DNA from: Alginatibacterium sediminis
Lineage (GTDB): Bacteria; Pseudomonadota; Gammaproteobacteria; Enterobacterales; Celerinatantimonadaceae
Assembly (NCBI RefSeq): GCF_003610775.1
Contig: NZ_RAQO01000007.1
Coordinates: 62,305 to 126,304 of the forward strand
Direction of reading: 5' to 3'
DNA length: 64,000 nt
Both the position numbers and the translations under genes were made by a program. The notes under the pieces were generated by a model. The model saw nothing but the letters and a program-made list of their open reading frames with translations. It had not been told where the DNA came from and made no database searches. Below, in pieces: positions 54,840-63,433 of this stretch (the stretch's first letter is position 1; every line of letters starts with the position of its first letter).

Positions 54840-55210
54840 GACTCTAAAGCACACATAATATCTAGACCTAGTTCTCGATCACGTTGAGTTCTGCGCGTCG
54901 AACAAAAATATTGTTCTCCTTTCCAGACCCACGACACCTTCTTTTCTTCCAGCGCTCACTATTCTCGTTTGTCTACTCAAAAGACATCAGCTTTAAGTTG
55001 TGTTCACCCAAAACGGAACGCTTCTGGGTCGCAGAAACGAATACTTGCTCGTAGTTTTCCTAGCAATAACTAGTAGATTTTCGGGTACTTCCGCACTTAT
55101 CTCCCCCATATACTAGATTCATCTGGTGACGAGATGTAAAACCGGTAACGAATAAAACACATGGCCTTACCAAAAACCAAAATGCCATTGATAACAAGTA
55201 CCCAACCTTC
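54840..55210. other. Gap of about 370 bp without a gene
   Basis: Between the arfA hairpin and the DUF1269-like gene. I see no coding frame with a ribosome site, no hairpin with a T run and no repeat. Confidence 0.5.
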
Positions 55211-55222
55211 TGAGGAATGAAC

Positions 55223-56023
55223 ATGAACAAGATGATAGTCGCAGTATTCAAAAACGAAACCAACGTCTTTAACGCCTTAAATGCACTTAAGCAATTACAT
55301 AAAAATGGCGATATTAGTATCTATTCATCAGCCGTAATCGAAAAGAACCAAGCCAGTGACGTCTCTCTCAAAACGGTAGAGGATGATTCAGCTGAAAACA
55401 GCGTTGTGGGTCTGGTCAGTGGCGCACTTGTAGGCATGCTTGCCGGCCCCGCTGGTATGTTAGTTGGAGCAAGTCTTGGTGGATTGACCGGCGCATTTTT
55501 TGACCTAGACGATGCTGGTATTAGTGCGGGATTTGCGTCTGAAGTTAGTGAAGCTCTTTTACCAAATCATTTTGCAATCGTTATGGAAGTTGAAGAAAAC
55601 TGGACAACACCTGTGAATACTGTCATTGCTCAGCATGACGGCATTGTATTTCGTAAACTGCGCGATGAAGTCGCTGAAGCTCAACTCAAGCGTGAAGTCG
55701 AAGCCACCGAAGCTGAATTACAAGAATTAGATGAAGAATTCGAACGCGCTAACGAAGAAACGAAAGCCAGTATTAAGAAACAAATTGAATCAAATAAGCA
55801 AAAATTATCCGCAACTCAAGAACAAATCGCGAAGCGAGTTAAGAAGATTGAACAAAGCAATCAAGAAAAGCTAGCTACCTTAGAAAGCCAACTTGAAACA
55901 GCAAGTGAACGAACCAAACAGAAAATTAATAAAAGAATCGAGAAGGTAAAAGAAAACTATCAAGTTCAGCAAGACATGTTGGACCAAGCCGCTCGAGAAA
56001 ACTACAAACATTATTATGAGTAA
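55223..56023 (+). CDS. DUF1269-like glycine-zipper protein with coiled-coil tail
   Basis: A 266-residue protein. Residues 1-50 form a ferredoxin-like fold (MIVAVFKNETNVFNALNALKQL). A glycine-rich stretch follows (about 67-95: SGALVGMLAGPAGMLVGASL), typical of the DUF1269 family, thought to insert in or stack along membranes. From about 150 to the end there is a charged coiled coil with Q/E/K repeats. The role is unknown. I use the ATG at 55223, since GAGGA is 6 bases ahead; an ATG at 55217 is too near that site. Ends just before a perfect palindrome. Confidence 0.8.
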   Translation: MNKMIVAVFKNETNVFNALNALKQLHKNGDISIYSSAVIEKNQASDVSLKTVEDDSAENSVVGLVSGALVGMLAGPAGMLVGASLGGLTGAFFDLDDAGISAGFASEVSEALLPNHFAIVMEVEENWTTPVNTVIAQHDGIVFRKLRDEVAEAQLKREVEATEAELQELDEEFERANEETKASIKKQIESNKQKLSATQEQIAKRVKKIEQSNQEKLATLESQLETASERTKQKINKRIEKVKENYQVQQDMLDQAARENYKHYYE

Positions 56024-56046
56024 GACGCTCGAATAACCAGAATAAT

Positions 56047-56088
56047 TTGTAACAATAACGCCTCGTATACGAGGCGTTATTGTTACAA
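56047..56088. terminator. 42-bp perfect palindrome, probable bidirectional terminator
   Basis: Perfect 21-bp arms (TTGTAACAATAACGCCTCGTA and its complement) without a spacer, 24 bases after the DUF1269 stop. The GC-rich centre is flanked by AT-rich ends, fitting a terminator. The exact symmetry of all 42 bp is unusual. Confidence 0.65.
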
Positions 56089-56321
56089 CTGGCTTAACAC
56101 GACTAGTTGTGCCCAAGCTTTGACAAGACTTACACCTTAATCGTCTCTTAAAAAGTTCACTAATGCAAATTTAATGACGTTATGAACAATGATTTCAAAC
56201 TCTGGATAATAATAATTCCTTGTTGGTCGCGCAGGTAGCAGCGCCTAAGTTTTGACAAACTGATACTGAATTTAGTAAATGAGCTCAAGCGTCATAAGCC
56301 AGCAATTACGGGGTAAAAAAG

Positions 56322-56417
56322 ATGGGCACAATACCAGAACAACATTTCAATAACGATTTAGATAAAAAAACATACAAGGTGATTACCTTGCTGTTACTTA
56401 ATAAAAAGTATCACTAA
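56322..56417 (+). CDS. Possible 31-residue small protein
   Basis: An ATG with GGGGT upstream at a suitable distance opens 31 codons (MGTIPEQHFNNDLDKK...) before TAA. There is no homology I recognise. Composition does not rule out chance. Listed only because of the ribosome site. Confidence 0.2.
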   Translation: MGTIPEQHFNNDLDKKTYKVITLLLLNKKYH

Positions 56418-56479
56418 TTAATATAAGGACTATTTCAACTCCAAATCTGCAAGAAGCAACGTAGGTTATTGAAATTACT

Positions 56480-56587
56480 ATGAAAGCAATAGATAAGCCG
56501 CATTGGTTAAAAACTCAACAAAACTTGCGCCAAATCCCCTACACACGTACAATCGCGCGTCCTTTTAGCCCACATCAATTCGACTAG
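56480..56587 (+). CDS. Possible 35-residue upstream frame before trhP
   Basis: ATG to TAG (MKAIDKPHWLKTQQ...), ending 13 bp before trhP. It is basic and has one W. No clear ribosome site (AGG is about 17 bases away). It could be a leader peptide, or chance. Confidence 0.2.
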   Translation: MKAIDKPHWLKTQQNLRQIPYTRTIARPFSPHQFD

Positions 56588-56600
56588 ACCCGGAGCCCTG

Positions 56601-57965
56601 ATGTTTACACCTGAATTATTGTCCCCCGCTGGCACGCTAAAGAATATGCGCTATGCATTCGCCTATGGCGCAGACGCTGTTTATGCAGGCCAGCCTCGTT
56701 ACTCTCTGCGCGTGCGCAATAACGAGTTCAATCATGAAAACCTTGAACTTGCGATAAACGAGGCCCATAGCTTAGCTAAGAAGCTATACGTGGTAAGCAA
56801 TATTTCGCCGCACAATGCCAAGCTAAAAACTTACTTAAGAGACATTGAGCCGATTGTCGCCATGAAGCCCGATGCTATGATCATGTCCGACCCTGGGCTG
56901 ATAATGATGGTACGTGAAGCTTTTCCAGATCAAGTGATCCACCTATCGGTTCAGGCAAACGCTATTAACTGGGCAACGGTTAAGTTTTGGCAACAACAGG
57001 GAATTAAACGCGTCATTCTATCGCGTGAGCTATCCCTCGATGAAATCGAAGAGATCCGTTTCCAAGTGCCCGAAATGGAACTAGAAGTTTTTGTTCACGG
57101 TGCTTTATGTATGGCCTACTCAGGCCGCTGCTTGTTGTCTGGTTACATTAACAAACGAGATCCAAACCAAGGTACCTGTACCAACTCATGCCGCTGGAAA
57201 TACAACGCTCATGAAGCCAAAGAAAATGACATTGGCGATATCGTTCCTGTTCAGCAATATCAGCCCGAGCCAACCCTTGGTGCTGGCAAGCCGACCGATG
57301 AAGTATTCTTATTACAAGAACAAGGTCGTCCCAACGAGTTTATGCCTGCCTTTGAAGATGAGCACGGCACTTATATTATGAACTCAAAAGATTTGCGCGC
57401 TGTTCAGCATGTGGACCGCCTCACCCGCATGGGCATTCATTCGCTTAAAATTGAAGGGCGTACCAAGTCGTTTTACTACTGTGCACGGACCGCGCAAGTT
57501 TATCGCCAAGCAATTGCTGATGCCGTTGCAGGTAAAGAATTTGATCCAAATTTAATGCATACCCTCGAGAATTTAGCCCACCGCGGTTATACCGAAGGTT
57601 TTCTGCGCCGTCATACCCATGACGAGTATCAAAACTATGATTACGGCTACTCCGTTAGCGATCAACAACAATTTGTTGGGGAAGTTGTTGGGCGCGACGC
57701 CAACGGTTTGGCTGAAGTCGAAGTCAAAAACAAATTCCTTGTAGGTGACACGCTCGAACTGATGACGCCCAAAGGCAATCTAAATTTCAGCTTAGAGCAT
57801 CTGCAAAACCGCAAAGGCGAGCAAATGGAATATGCCCCTGGCAGCGGACACACAGTATTTTTGCCGGTACCAAAAGAAATCGATCTCGACCATGCACTGT
57901 TGATGCGAAACCTGAAAAACGAAGAAGACACTCGCAATCCGCACCAAAAAGAAACGTTGGCGTAG
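56601..57965 (+). CDS. trhP: TrhP (YegQ), tRNA uridine 34 hydroxylation protein
   Basis: A 454-residue U32 protein for 5-hydroxyuridine at tRNA position 34, the prephenate-dependent, O2-independent route. The N-terminus MFTPELLSPAGTLKNMRYAFAYGADAVYAGQP is typical. Cys170, Cys177, Cys193 and Cys197 fit the iron-sulfur ligands. The C-terminus has the beta-barrel with FLVGDTLELMTPKGN. GGAG precedes the ATG. yfhL follows after 2 bp, the ferredoxin it needs. Confidence 0.93.
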   Translation: MFTPELLSPAGTLKNMRYAFAYGADAVYAGQPRYSLRVRNNEFNHENLELAINEAHSLAKKLYVVSNISPHNAKLKTYLRDIEPIVAMKPDAMIMSDPGLIMMVREAFPDQVIHLSVQANAINWATVKFWQQQGIKRVILSRELSLDEIEEIRFQVPEMELEVFVHGALCMAYSGRCLLSGYINKRDPNQGTCTNSCRWKYNAHEAKENDIGDIVPVQQYQPEPTLGAGKPTDEVFLLQEQGRPNEFMPAFEDEHGTYIMNSKDLRAVQHVDRLTRMGIHSLKIEGRTKSFYYCARTAQVYRQAIADAVAGKEFDPNLMHTLENLAHRGYTEGFLRRHTHDEYQNYDYGYSVSDQQQFVGEVVGRDANGLAEVEVKNKFLVGDTLELMTPKGNLNFSLEHLQNRKGEQMEYAPGSGHTVFLPVPKEIDLDHALLMRNLKNEEDTRNPHQKETLA

Positions 57966-57967
57966 TT

Positions 57968-58225
57968 TTGGCTTTAGTCATCAATAAAAAATGCATCAAC
58001 TGCGATATGTGCGAACCTGAGTGCCCCAATGAGGCCATCAGTTATGGCAAAGAGATCTATGTCATAGACCCTGCCCGATGTACTGAGTGCAAAGGGCACT
58101 ATGACAATCCAACCTGCATCGCGGTTTGTCCCATCGACTGCATCACAGTTGATCCAGAGCACCAGGAAACTGACGAGCAGCTCTTTGACAAATTTGTTAA
58201 GCTTCATCATCCTGAAGTGCAATAG
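57968..58225 (+). CDS. yfhL: YfhL, two-cluster 4Fe-4S ferredoxin
   Basis: An 85-residue ferredoxin. MALVINKKCINCDMCEPECPNEAISYG carries the first cluster motif, C-x2-C-x2-C-x3-CP, and CTECKGHYDNPTCIAVCP the second. E. coli YfhL is required with TrhP for tRNA hydroxylation, so adjacency here supports one pathway. The start is TTG, 2 bp after the trhP stop, thus coupled. Confidence 0.93.
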   Translation: MALVINKKCINCDMCEPECPNEAISYGKEIYVIDPARCTECKGHYDNPTCIAVCPIDCITVDPEHQETDEQLFDKFVKLHHPEVQ

Positions 58226-58274
58226 AACTAAGCGCTTAAAAAAGCAGCTGTTGTAAATGAGAGAATAATAAACA

Positions 58275-59363
58275 ATGATCAATGCCGAAATAACCGGTTG
58301 GGGCAAATGCGTTCCACCAGCCGTCCTAAGTAATCACGATTTAGCGACGTTTATTGAAACCAACGATGATTGGATAACCTCTCGTACCGGAATCAAAGAA
58401 CGCCGAATTTCTCATGTCGACTTAGCCCAACTAGCTTATGTTGCAGCGCAGCATGCTTTGGCGTGCGCCGGACTTGAAGCTAAAGATTTAGATTGCATTA
58501 TACTAGCCACTTGCAGCCCGGGCACAAGCGTACCAAGCACTTCGAGTCGCGTACAACAGTTGTTAAAAGCTGACAACGCAGCGGTCTTTGATATGAATGC
58601 AGCGTGTAGTGGATTCGTATATGGCTTGCAAACCGCAGCTTCGTTAATCCAAAGCGGTGCGATGAAACGGGTACTCGTCATTGGTGGTGAGCGCTTAAGC
58701 CAGATATTAAACTGGGCGCAGCGAGAAACCGCTGTGTTGTTTGGCGACGGCGCAGGCGCAGTCATTATTGAAGCAAGTGAAAACGATTGTGGCTTCCAAG
58801 GCGCAAAACTTGGTTGTGATAGCGAACGTCGTGAAATTCTATTTATCGATGACTTTGGCACCGACCGTAAACGCTTTGCTGGCGTTGATGGAATGTATAC
58901 CTTCCATTTTGACGGCCAAGAGATATTCAAACGTGCTGTTAAAGGCATGGGGGGTGCTACTACTACTGTGTTAGAGCAAACCAATATCGACCCGCAAGAT
59001 ATCGATTTTATTATTCCTCACCAAGCAAACTTGCGCATCATTGATGCTTTAGCCAAACGCATTAATGCGCCAAGCGAAAAAATCATGATCAACATCGAAA
59101 AATACGGTAATACGAGTTCAGCAACAGTACCTATTGCGTTATGTGAAGCCTTGGAACAAGGCCGAATCAAACCCGGCGATCAGCTTTTACTCGCAGCTTT
59201 TGGCGCTGGATTAACGTGGGGGGCTGCGACCTTAAAATGGGGGCAACGGGTAACACCGATCAATCAAAGCACGATTACTCTACCCGCGTTTGAAGGCACC
59301 GCACTTACCTTGCTTGAGCCTTTGATAAAAGCTTGCCAAGAAATTGAGGCTGCTAAAGCTTAA
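58275..59363 (+). CDS. FabH-type beta-ketoacyl-ACP synthase III
   Basis: A 362-residue condensing enzyme that joins acetyl-CoA (or another acyl-CoA) and malonyl-ACP. The catalytic triad is intact: Cys111 (AACSGF), His249 (PHQAN) and Asn279 (YGNTSS). About 30-35 extra C-terminal residues follow the usual end (GAGLTWGAATLKW). No fab cluster flanks it, so it may be a second FabH for special acyl starters. GAGAG lies before the ATG. Confidence 0.9.
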   Translation: MINAEITGWGKCVPPAVLSNHDLATFIETNDDWITSRTGIKERRISHVDLAQLAYVAAQHALACAGLEAKDLDCIILATCSPGTSVPSTSSRVQQLLKADNAAVFDMNAACSGFVYGLQTAASLIQSGAMKRVLVIGGERLSQILNWAQRETAVLFGDGAGAVIIEASENDCGFQGAKLGCDSERREILFIDDFGTDRKRFAGVDGMYTFHFDGQEIFKRAVKGMGGATTTVLEQTNIDPQDIDFIIPHQANLRIIDALAKRINAPSEKIMINIEKYGNTSSATVPIALCEALEQGRIKPGDQLLLAAFGAGLTWGAATLKWGQRVTPINQSTITLPAFEGTALTLLEPLIKACQEIEAAKA

Positions 59364-59416
59364 AGTCGATATTATGCTGAACGTAATGACTACGTTCAGC
59401 TCGTTGCATTTATGTC

Positions 59417-59812
59417 TTACTGGTAGTTGTTTAGCTGTGATAGCCATTGTTGACTAACTTCAATCTTACAACTTAATTGCTCGGTCCCCGCCCCACTGCC
59501 CGAAGCAAACATTGCCGCTTGCCATTCACACCTAAATTGTCGATAAACTTGAAATGACATTTGTGCTCTGACATAACTCTCAAACGTATGGTTATCGCTG
59601 TCTGTCTTCTGGTCTAGTTCTTGGGCTTGTATTTTTAACTCTTGATCCGCAGCAGCTATTCGTTGTTCTAATACCATCAACTGTGACGACAGGCATTCAT
59701 TGACAACTTGCTTGTTAGCAGATTGATCCCAGCATTGTTCTACTATCCCAGCGTGAAGGCTTAAACTGATAAACATAAACACAATACCGATCCAAGACAA
59801 AAAACGAATCAT
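59417..59812 (-). CDS. LprI-like (DUF1311) periplasmic protein
   Basis: A 131-residue protein with a signal peptide ending HAG. The mature part is the LprI/DUF1311 helical domain: four cysteines (near 27, 40, 94 and 113), the FRCEWQAAMFASGSGAGTEQLSC block being a family mark. Some members inhibit lysozyme; others have unknown roles. It lies 8 bp behind a membrane-protein gene, so the two are probably cotranscribed. Confidence 0.75.
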   Translation of the reverse strand: MIRFLSWIGIVFMFISLSLHAGIVEQCWDQSANKQVVNECLSSQLMVLEQRIAAADQELKIQAQELDQKTDSDNHTFESYVRAQMSFQVYRQFRCEWQAAMFASGSGAGTEQLSCKIEVSQQWLSQLNNYQ

Positions 59813-59820
59813 TAACTCTC

Positions 59821-60351
59821 CTAAGATTTTGGGCGAAGGTCTCTGGCTAGCATCATTGCAAGGCCAACGATTTGCAAGAACAACGCTAAATTCTTGGTTT
59901 GTGAAATAGCCTTAACTTTGCGCTGAGCTTGCTCCATGAGTTGCAAGTTTTCGATAAACAAATCATTGATGGAATTTCGACTTAGATTTTGCCCACCCTC
60001 AATGGCTGACTCAATCACTATTTGATTTAACCCCCCATCATTTGAGATAAAATCGTAGTCAGCCAACCCGAGCTGTTTTGCTAATTGCTTCGCAAACGCT
60101 GTGCTTACTGTTTGGGGTGTTTGCGAAGCTTGAGCAAGCAACAGATATAAGGTGTCGCGCTTACGTTCTAATCCTTGAACTTGCTGCCAATTTAAATCAA
60201 TGGTGCGCAAATTTCGCGACTGCTGCATGGTTAAAGTATCGAGCTCGGCGGTATGTTCACTTTCAATAAAATGCGCGCTCATTGCAGCAATAACATTTAA
60301 AGTTAAGCCGGTTGCCACAATCGTCCAAGTCGGTAACACAGCACTCTCCAC
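59821..60351 (-). CDS. Membrane protein of unknown function
   Basis: A 176-residue protein with one helix at about 8-25, a mostly helical soluble part (30-150), and a second helix near 155-172. The middle region is alpha-helical with QQ and coiled-coil stretches (SRNLRTIDLNWQQVQ). I do not recognise the family. It lies 8 bp upstream of the LprI-like gene on the same strand. Confidence 0.6.
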   Translation of the reverse strand: MESAVLPTWTIVATGLTLNVIAAMSAHFIESEHTAELDTLTMQQSRNLRTIDLNWQQVQGLERKRDTLYLLLAQASQTPQTVSTAFAKQLAKQLGLADYDFISNDGGLNQIVIESAIEGGQNLSRNSINDLFIENLQLMEQAQRKVKAISQTKNLALFLQIVGLAMMLARDLRPKS

Positions 60352-60539
60352 TCATTAGTCTCTTATATGAGTATGCGAGCTAAAACTAAGCTTCGCCATT
60401 AGTTTTGTTTTTTTAGCGAGGACAAGCTTTCAAGTGAAAGGTATGTTCCCGGCTATAGCGCTATTTCTACGCTTAGAGAGATTGGTATTGGTCGACTAAA
60501 TTGTTACAATCCGCCGCTGTCCTAAACGAATAAACCATA

Positions 60540-61007
60540 ATGCAAAGCCAAACTTGCCCCTGCGGCTCTAAAGAATATTCAAGCTGTTGCCAAGCCCTAC
60601 ATCTAGGTCATGCGCGTGCTGATACTGCAGAACAACTAATGCGTTCACGCTTTAGTGCTTTTACCATGGGTTTAGGACAATACCTTTTCGATACTCACCA
60701 TCCTGATTTTAGAGCCGATCTAAGTGTTGAATTACTCAGCGACAATAACGGGATCCAGTGGCAATCGCTTCAAATCATTACAGCAAACCGCAATCCGGCC
60801 TTAAGTGTCACCAAAGCCTGCGTTGAGTTTAAGGCCACTTACCTAGAAGATGAGAGCTTGCATGTTATGCATGAGCGCTCATTGTTTCTGCGCTATCAAG
60901 GCCAGTGGGTATATACCCACGGCGAACAACAGCCATCAAGCATCGGCCGAAACCAAAGCTGCCCGTGCCAAAGTGGAAAAAAATATAAACAATGCTGCGG
61001 ACGATAA
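60540..61007 (+). CDS. YchJ family protein with two SEC-C motifs
   Basis: A 155-residue protein. SEC-C zinc motifs lie at both ends: CPCGSKEYSSCC and CPCQSGKKYKQCC, with a NTF2-like fold between. Typical of the YchJ/UPF0225 family, whose function is unknown; SEC-C motifs bind zinc and sometimes proteins. purU follows after 26 bp; E. coli also has ychJ next to purU, so the pair is conserved. Confidence 0.9.
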   Translation: MQSQTCPCGSKEYSSCCQALHLGHARADTAEQLMRSRFSAFTMGLGQYLFDTHHPDFRADLSVELLSDNNGIQWQSLQIITANRNPALSVTKACVEFKATYLEDESLHVMHERSLFLRYQGQWVYTHGEQQPSSIGRNQSCPCQSGKKYKQCCGR

Positions 61008-61033
61008 TCGTTTAGCGCTATAGAGAACACAAC

Positions 61034-61870
61034 ATGCAACGAAAAATTTTATTAACCGATTGTCCTGACGCCAAAGGCCTCATAGCAACAATCACCAATA
61101 TTTGTGCCAAACACCAACTCAATATTATTAAAAACAATGAGTTTGTTGATAATAATCATGGTCGTTTTTTCATGCGGACAGAGCTTGAAGGCATTTTCAA
61201 TGACGAAACATTGCTGGCAGACTTGGATAGCGCTTTACCCACGGGCTCTCATCGTCGCTTAGTCGCTGCTGGCCGCAAACGTATAGTGGTAATGGTTACC
61301 AAAGAAGCCCATTGTCTCGGCGATTTGCTGATGAAAAGCACATATGGCGATATGAATATCGAGATTTGCGCAGTCATCGGTAACTACGATGTGCTACAAA
61401 AACTAACTGAGAAATTTGATATTCCATTCCATTTGGTCAGCCACGAATCGCTTAGCCGTCCAGAGCATGAAGCAAAAATTATCGATACCATTAATCAATA
61501 CCAGCCAGACTATGTGGTTTTAGCCAAATACATGCGGATTTTGACTCCCGATTTTGTCGCTGAATTCCAGGAACGAATTATCAATATCCATCATTCGTTT
61601 CTACCGGCATTTATTGGCGCCCAGCCTTACCGACAAGCATATGAGCGTGGCGTTAAGATCATCGGTGCAACTGCGCATTTTGTCACCAATGATTTAGATG
61701 AAGGGCCTATTGTGGAGCAGCACGTGATCAACGTTGACCACACTTATGGTGCTGATGATATGGCGCGAGCTGGCCGAGATGTTGAGAAAACCGTACTCAC
61801 TCGAGCCTTGCAGCAAGTGATCGACGAAAAAGTATTTGTTTATGGTAATCGAACCGTGGTCTTTCGATAG
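61034..61870 (+). CDS. purU: PurU, formyltetrahydrofolate deformylase
   Basis: A 278-residue enzyme that hydrolyses 10-formyl-THF to formate and THF, supplying formate to PurT and balancing one-carbon units. An N-terminal ACT domain (LLTDCPDAKGLIATI) precedes the formyltransferase-like domain with its catalytic N-x-H-x-S-x-L motif (NIHHSFLPAFIGAQPY) and the conserved GATAHFVTNDLDEGPI. The pair ychJ-purU is as in E. coli. Confidence 0.95.
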   Translation: MQRKILLTDCPDAKGLIATITNICAKHQLNIIKNNEFVDNNHGRFFMRTELEGIFNDETLLADLDSALPTGSHRRLVAAGRKRIVVMVTKEAHCLGDLLMKSTYGDMNIEICAVIGNYDVLQKLTEKFDIPFHLVSHESLSRPEHEAKIIDTINQYQPDYVVLAKYMRILTPDFVAEFQERIINIHHSFLPAFIGAQPYRQAYERGVKIIGATAHFVTNDLDEGPIVEQHVINVDHTYGADDMARAGRDVEKTVLTRALQQVIDEKVFVYGNRTVVFR

Positions 61871-61893
61871 TTAATAGCCACAACGAAATTTTA

Positions 61894-61913
61894 GCGAGCC
61901 TTTAAGGGCTCGC
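61894..61913 (+). terminator. Possible terminator of purU
   Basis: GCGAGCC / GGCTCGC stem with a short loop, 23 bases after the purU stop. There is no T run on the plus strand, so confidence is low. Confidence 0.35.
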
Positions 61914-62003
61914 GCTGCATTCCAGTTACTGCAATGTTGCTTTAGCTGGCAACGAAACAGCGTACGGTCAAATGTGCCACCCAATAAAGTTAGGAACCAC
62001 CAT

Positions 62004-62156
62004 ATGTTCGATGACCTCCCACCACTGAGCCATGCTCAACAACAAGTGGCCGTAGAAAAAATTCAAGAGTTAATGGCACAAGGCATGGGTTCAGCGCAAG
62101 CTATCAAAGTTGTAGCCGACCAGATACGAGAGCAAGCGGCAAACAAACCTCAATAA
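62004..62156 (+). CDS. yoaH: YoaH (UPF0181) small protein
   Basis: A 50-residue protein: [21 protein letters not shown], then [21 protein letters not shown]. It matches E. coli YoaH, of unknown function, in start and ELMAQGM core. AGGA lies 10 bases before the ATG at 62004; the frame opens 30 bases upstream without similarity. Confidence 0.9.
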   Translation: MFDDLPPLSHAQQQVAVEKIQELMAQGMGSAQAIKVVADQIREQAANKPQ

Positions 62157-62534
62157 GCCATCTAACTCACAGTTGGCTGCTTCCTTGGCAAGGTAGTGCA
62201 AACAACTGTCGACTTGAAGCAGTCATTTGAAAACCTTATGTCAGCTAATAGCATTCGCTATTGAGCTAATTTCAAGCCATAACACCATCGGCATACAATA
62301 GCCTTAGGTCTGAATCGATAGCGTGCTGACAGCTAAAGAGCGCCTGTCTTTAATCAATCTTGCTAATCTATATAGCAGGTAGCACAGACCTAAAGCATGA
62401 ACTCGAAAGTGTTAGCTTCGGATAAGTTGTGTTTGTGGAAATCGATGTAGACGACTCTGTTTCTTTTGAAATACTATTTGATGATTGATGGAAGCCTGCT
62501 TGGCAGCGGCACAACTTAGGGAACTAAAGCACTT
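62157..62534. other. 378-bp gap with a possible structured element
   Basis: No gene is seen. TTAGGTCTG (62304-62312) and CAGACCTAA (62395-62403) are a perfect 9-bp inverted repeat enclosing about 80 bases with smaller stems (TGCTA / TAGCA). It could be a structured RNA or chance. Confidence 0.35.
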
Positions 62535-63347
62535 ATGGATTATAAGACCTTTCAACCACACCCAGATCTTGAGTCGCTAATAAGTTGCTACTGGACTTTA
62601 GAAATCCCTAAAACGCAGGATACTCAAAGACAACGAATAATTCCAGATGTCACCATCGAAATGGCATTCATTCTTGGAGACGATATAAAAAGATTTACCT
62701 CTGAAGATAGCTTCATTATTCAGCCCAGAGCCATGGTGCTGGGTCATACCATCGCCCCTTTCTATATTGAGCCAACCGGTTACGTCTGCACATTCGCCAT
62801 CCGTTTTTACCCTTATGGCTTTGCCAACTTTGTAACTGTACCTATCAAGACATTGGAAAATACCGAGACCCCCTTAGCGGTGTTGTTCGAGGAAAAAACG
62901 GCTAAAAAACTAGAACAAGACATCATTCATGCGGCAAATACCAAACAAAGAATAAAGATAATCGAGTCTTTTCTTCTCAATAAGCTCAATGAACAGGCGA
63001 CGGTTAATAATATCGTCAAAACAACAATAGATACGCTATTGGCAACAAAGGGAAGCACATCGATTAGCCAGATCCTCAAAGAAGATTTATCCAAAAGAAG
63101 GCAACTTGAGAGGATGTTCATTAAACAAATTGGCGTCAGTCCGAAACAGTTAGGTAAATTGATTCGGCTTCAAAGTGCCTTAAAAGCGATGCTTAACGAA
63201 GACGAAAGCCTTACCAACATCGCTTATCAGAATGATTACTACGATCAATCGCACTTTATCAAAGATTTCAAAGAATTTACCGGAGTCAGCCCAAAAGAAT
63301 TTCTAGGGAATGAAAACATGACTCTTTCTTCTCTTTTCTATAAATGA
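62535..63347 (+). CDS. AraC family transcriptional regulator
   Basis: A 270-residue regulator. The N-terminal 150 residues form a cupin-like domain (DUF6597-like, with YWTLEIPKTQDTQRQRIIPD). The C-terminal AraC-type double helix-turn-helix covers about 185-260, with SLTNIAYQNDYYDQSHFIKDFKEFTGVSPKEFL the second motif. The VOC gene follows after 86 bp and may be its target. Confidence 0.92.
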   Translation: MDYKTFQPHPDLESLISCYWTLEIPKTQDTQRQRIIPDVTIEMAFILGDDIKRFTSEDSFIIQPRAMVLGHTIAPFYIEPTGYVCTFAIRFYPYGFANFVTVPIKTLENTETPLAVLFEEKTAKKLEQDIIHAANTKQRIKIIESFLLNKLNEQATVNNIVKTTIDTLLATKGSTSISQILKEDLSKRRQLERMFIKQIGVSPKQLGKLIRLQSALKAMLNEDESLTNIAYQNDYYDQSHFIKDFKEFTGVSPKEFLGNENMTLSSLFYK

Positions 63348-63433
63348 ATTTAACCTGTCGCATTTTTACAATTCCTTTTTCCATTGACTATATAACCTTT
63401 CCTTAGCATTTCAATCCGTAGAAGTGAGGTTAT

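Larger units (their letters stand above)
56089..56600. other. 512-bp gap with two possible small frames
   Basis: No recognised gene. A 31-codon frame at 56322-56417 starts with ATG 7 bases after GGGGT. A 35-codon frame at 56480-56587 ends 13 bp before trhP. A small hairpin CAAGGT / ACCTTG lies at 56375-56390. I cannot support any as coding. Confidence 0.4.

Noticed and set aside
58436-58984. 182-codon frame opposite fabH
   Set aside because: Antisense to the intact catalytic region of the synthase; proline/serine-rich shadow composition.
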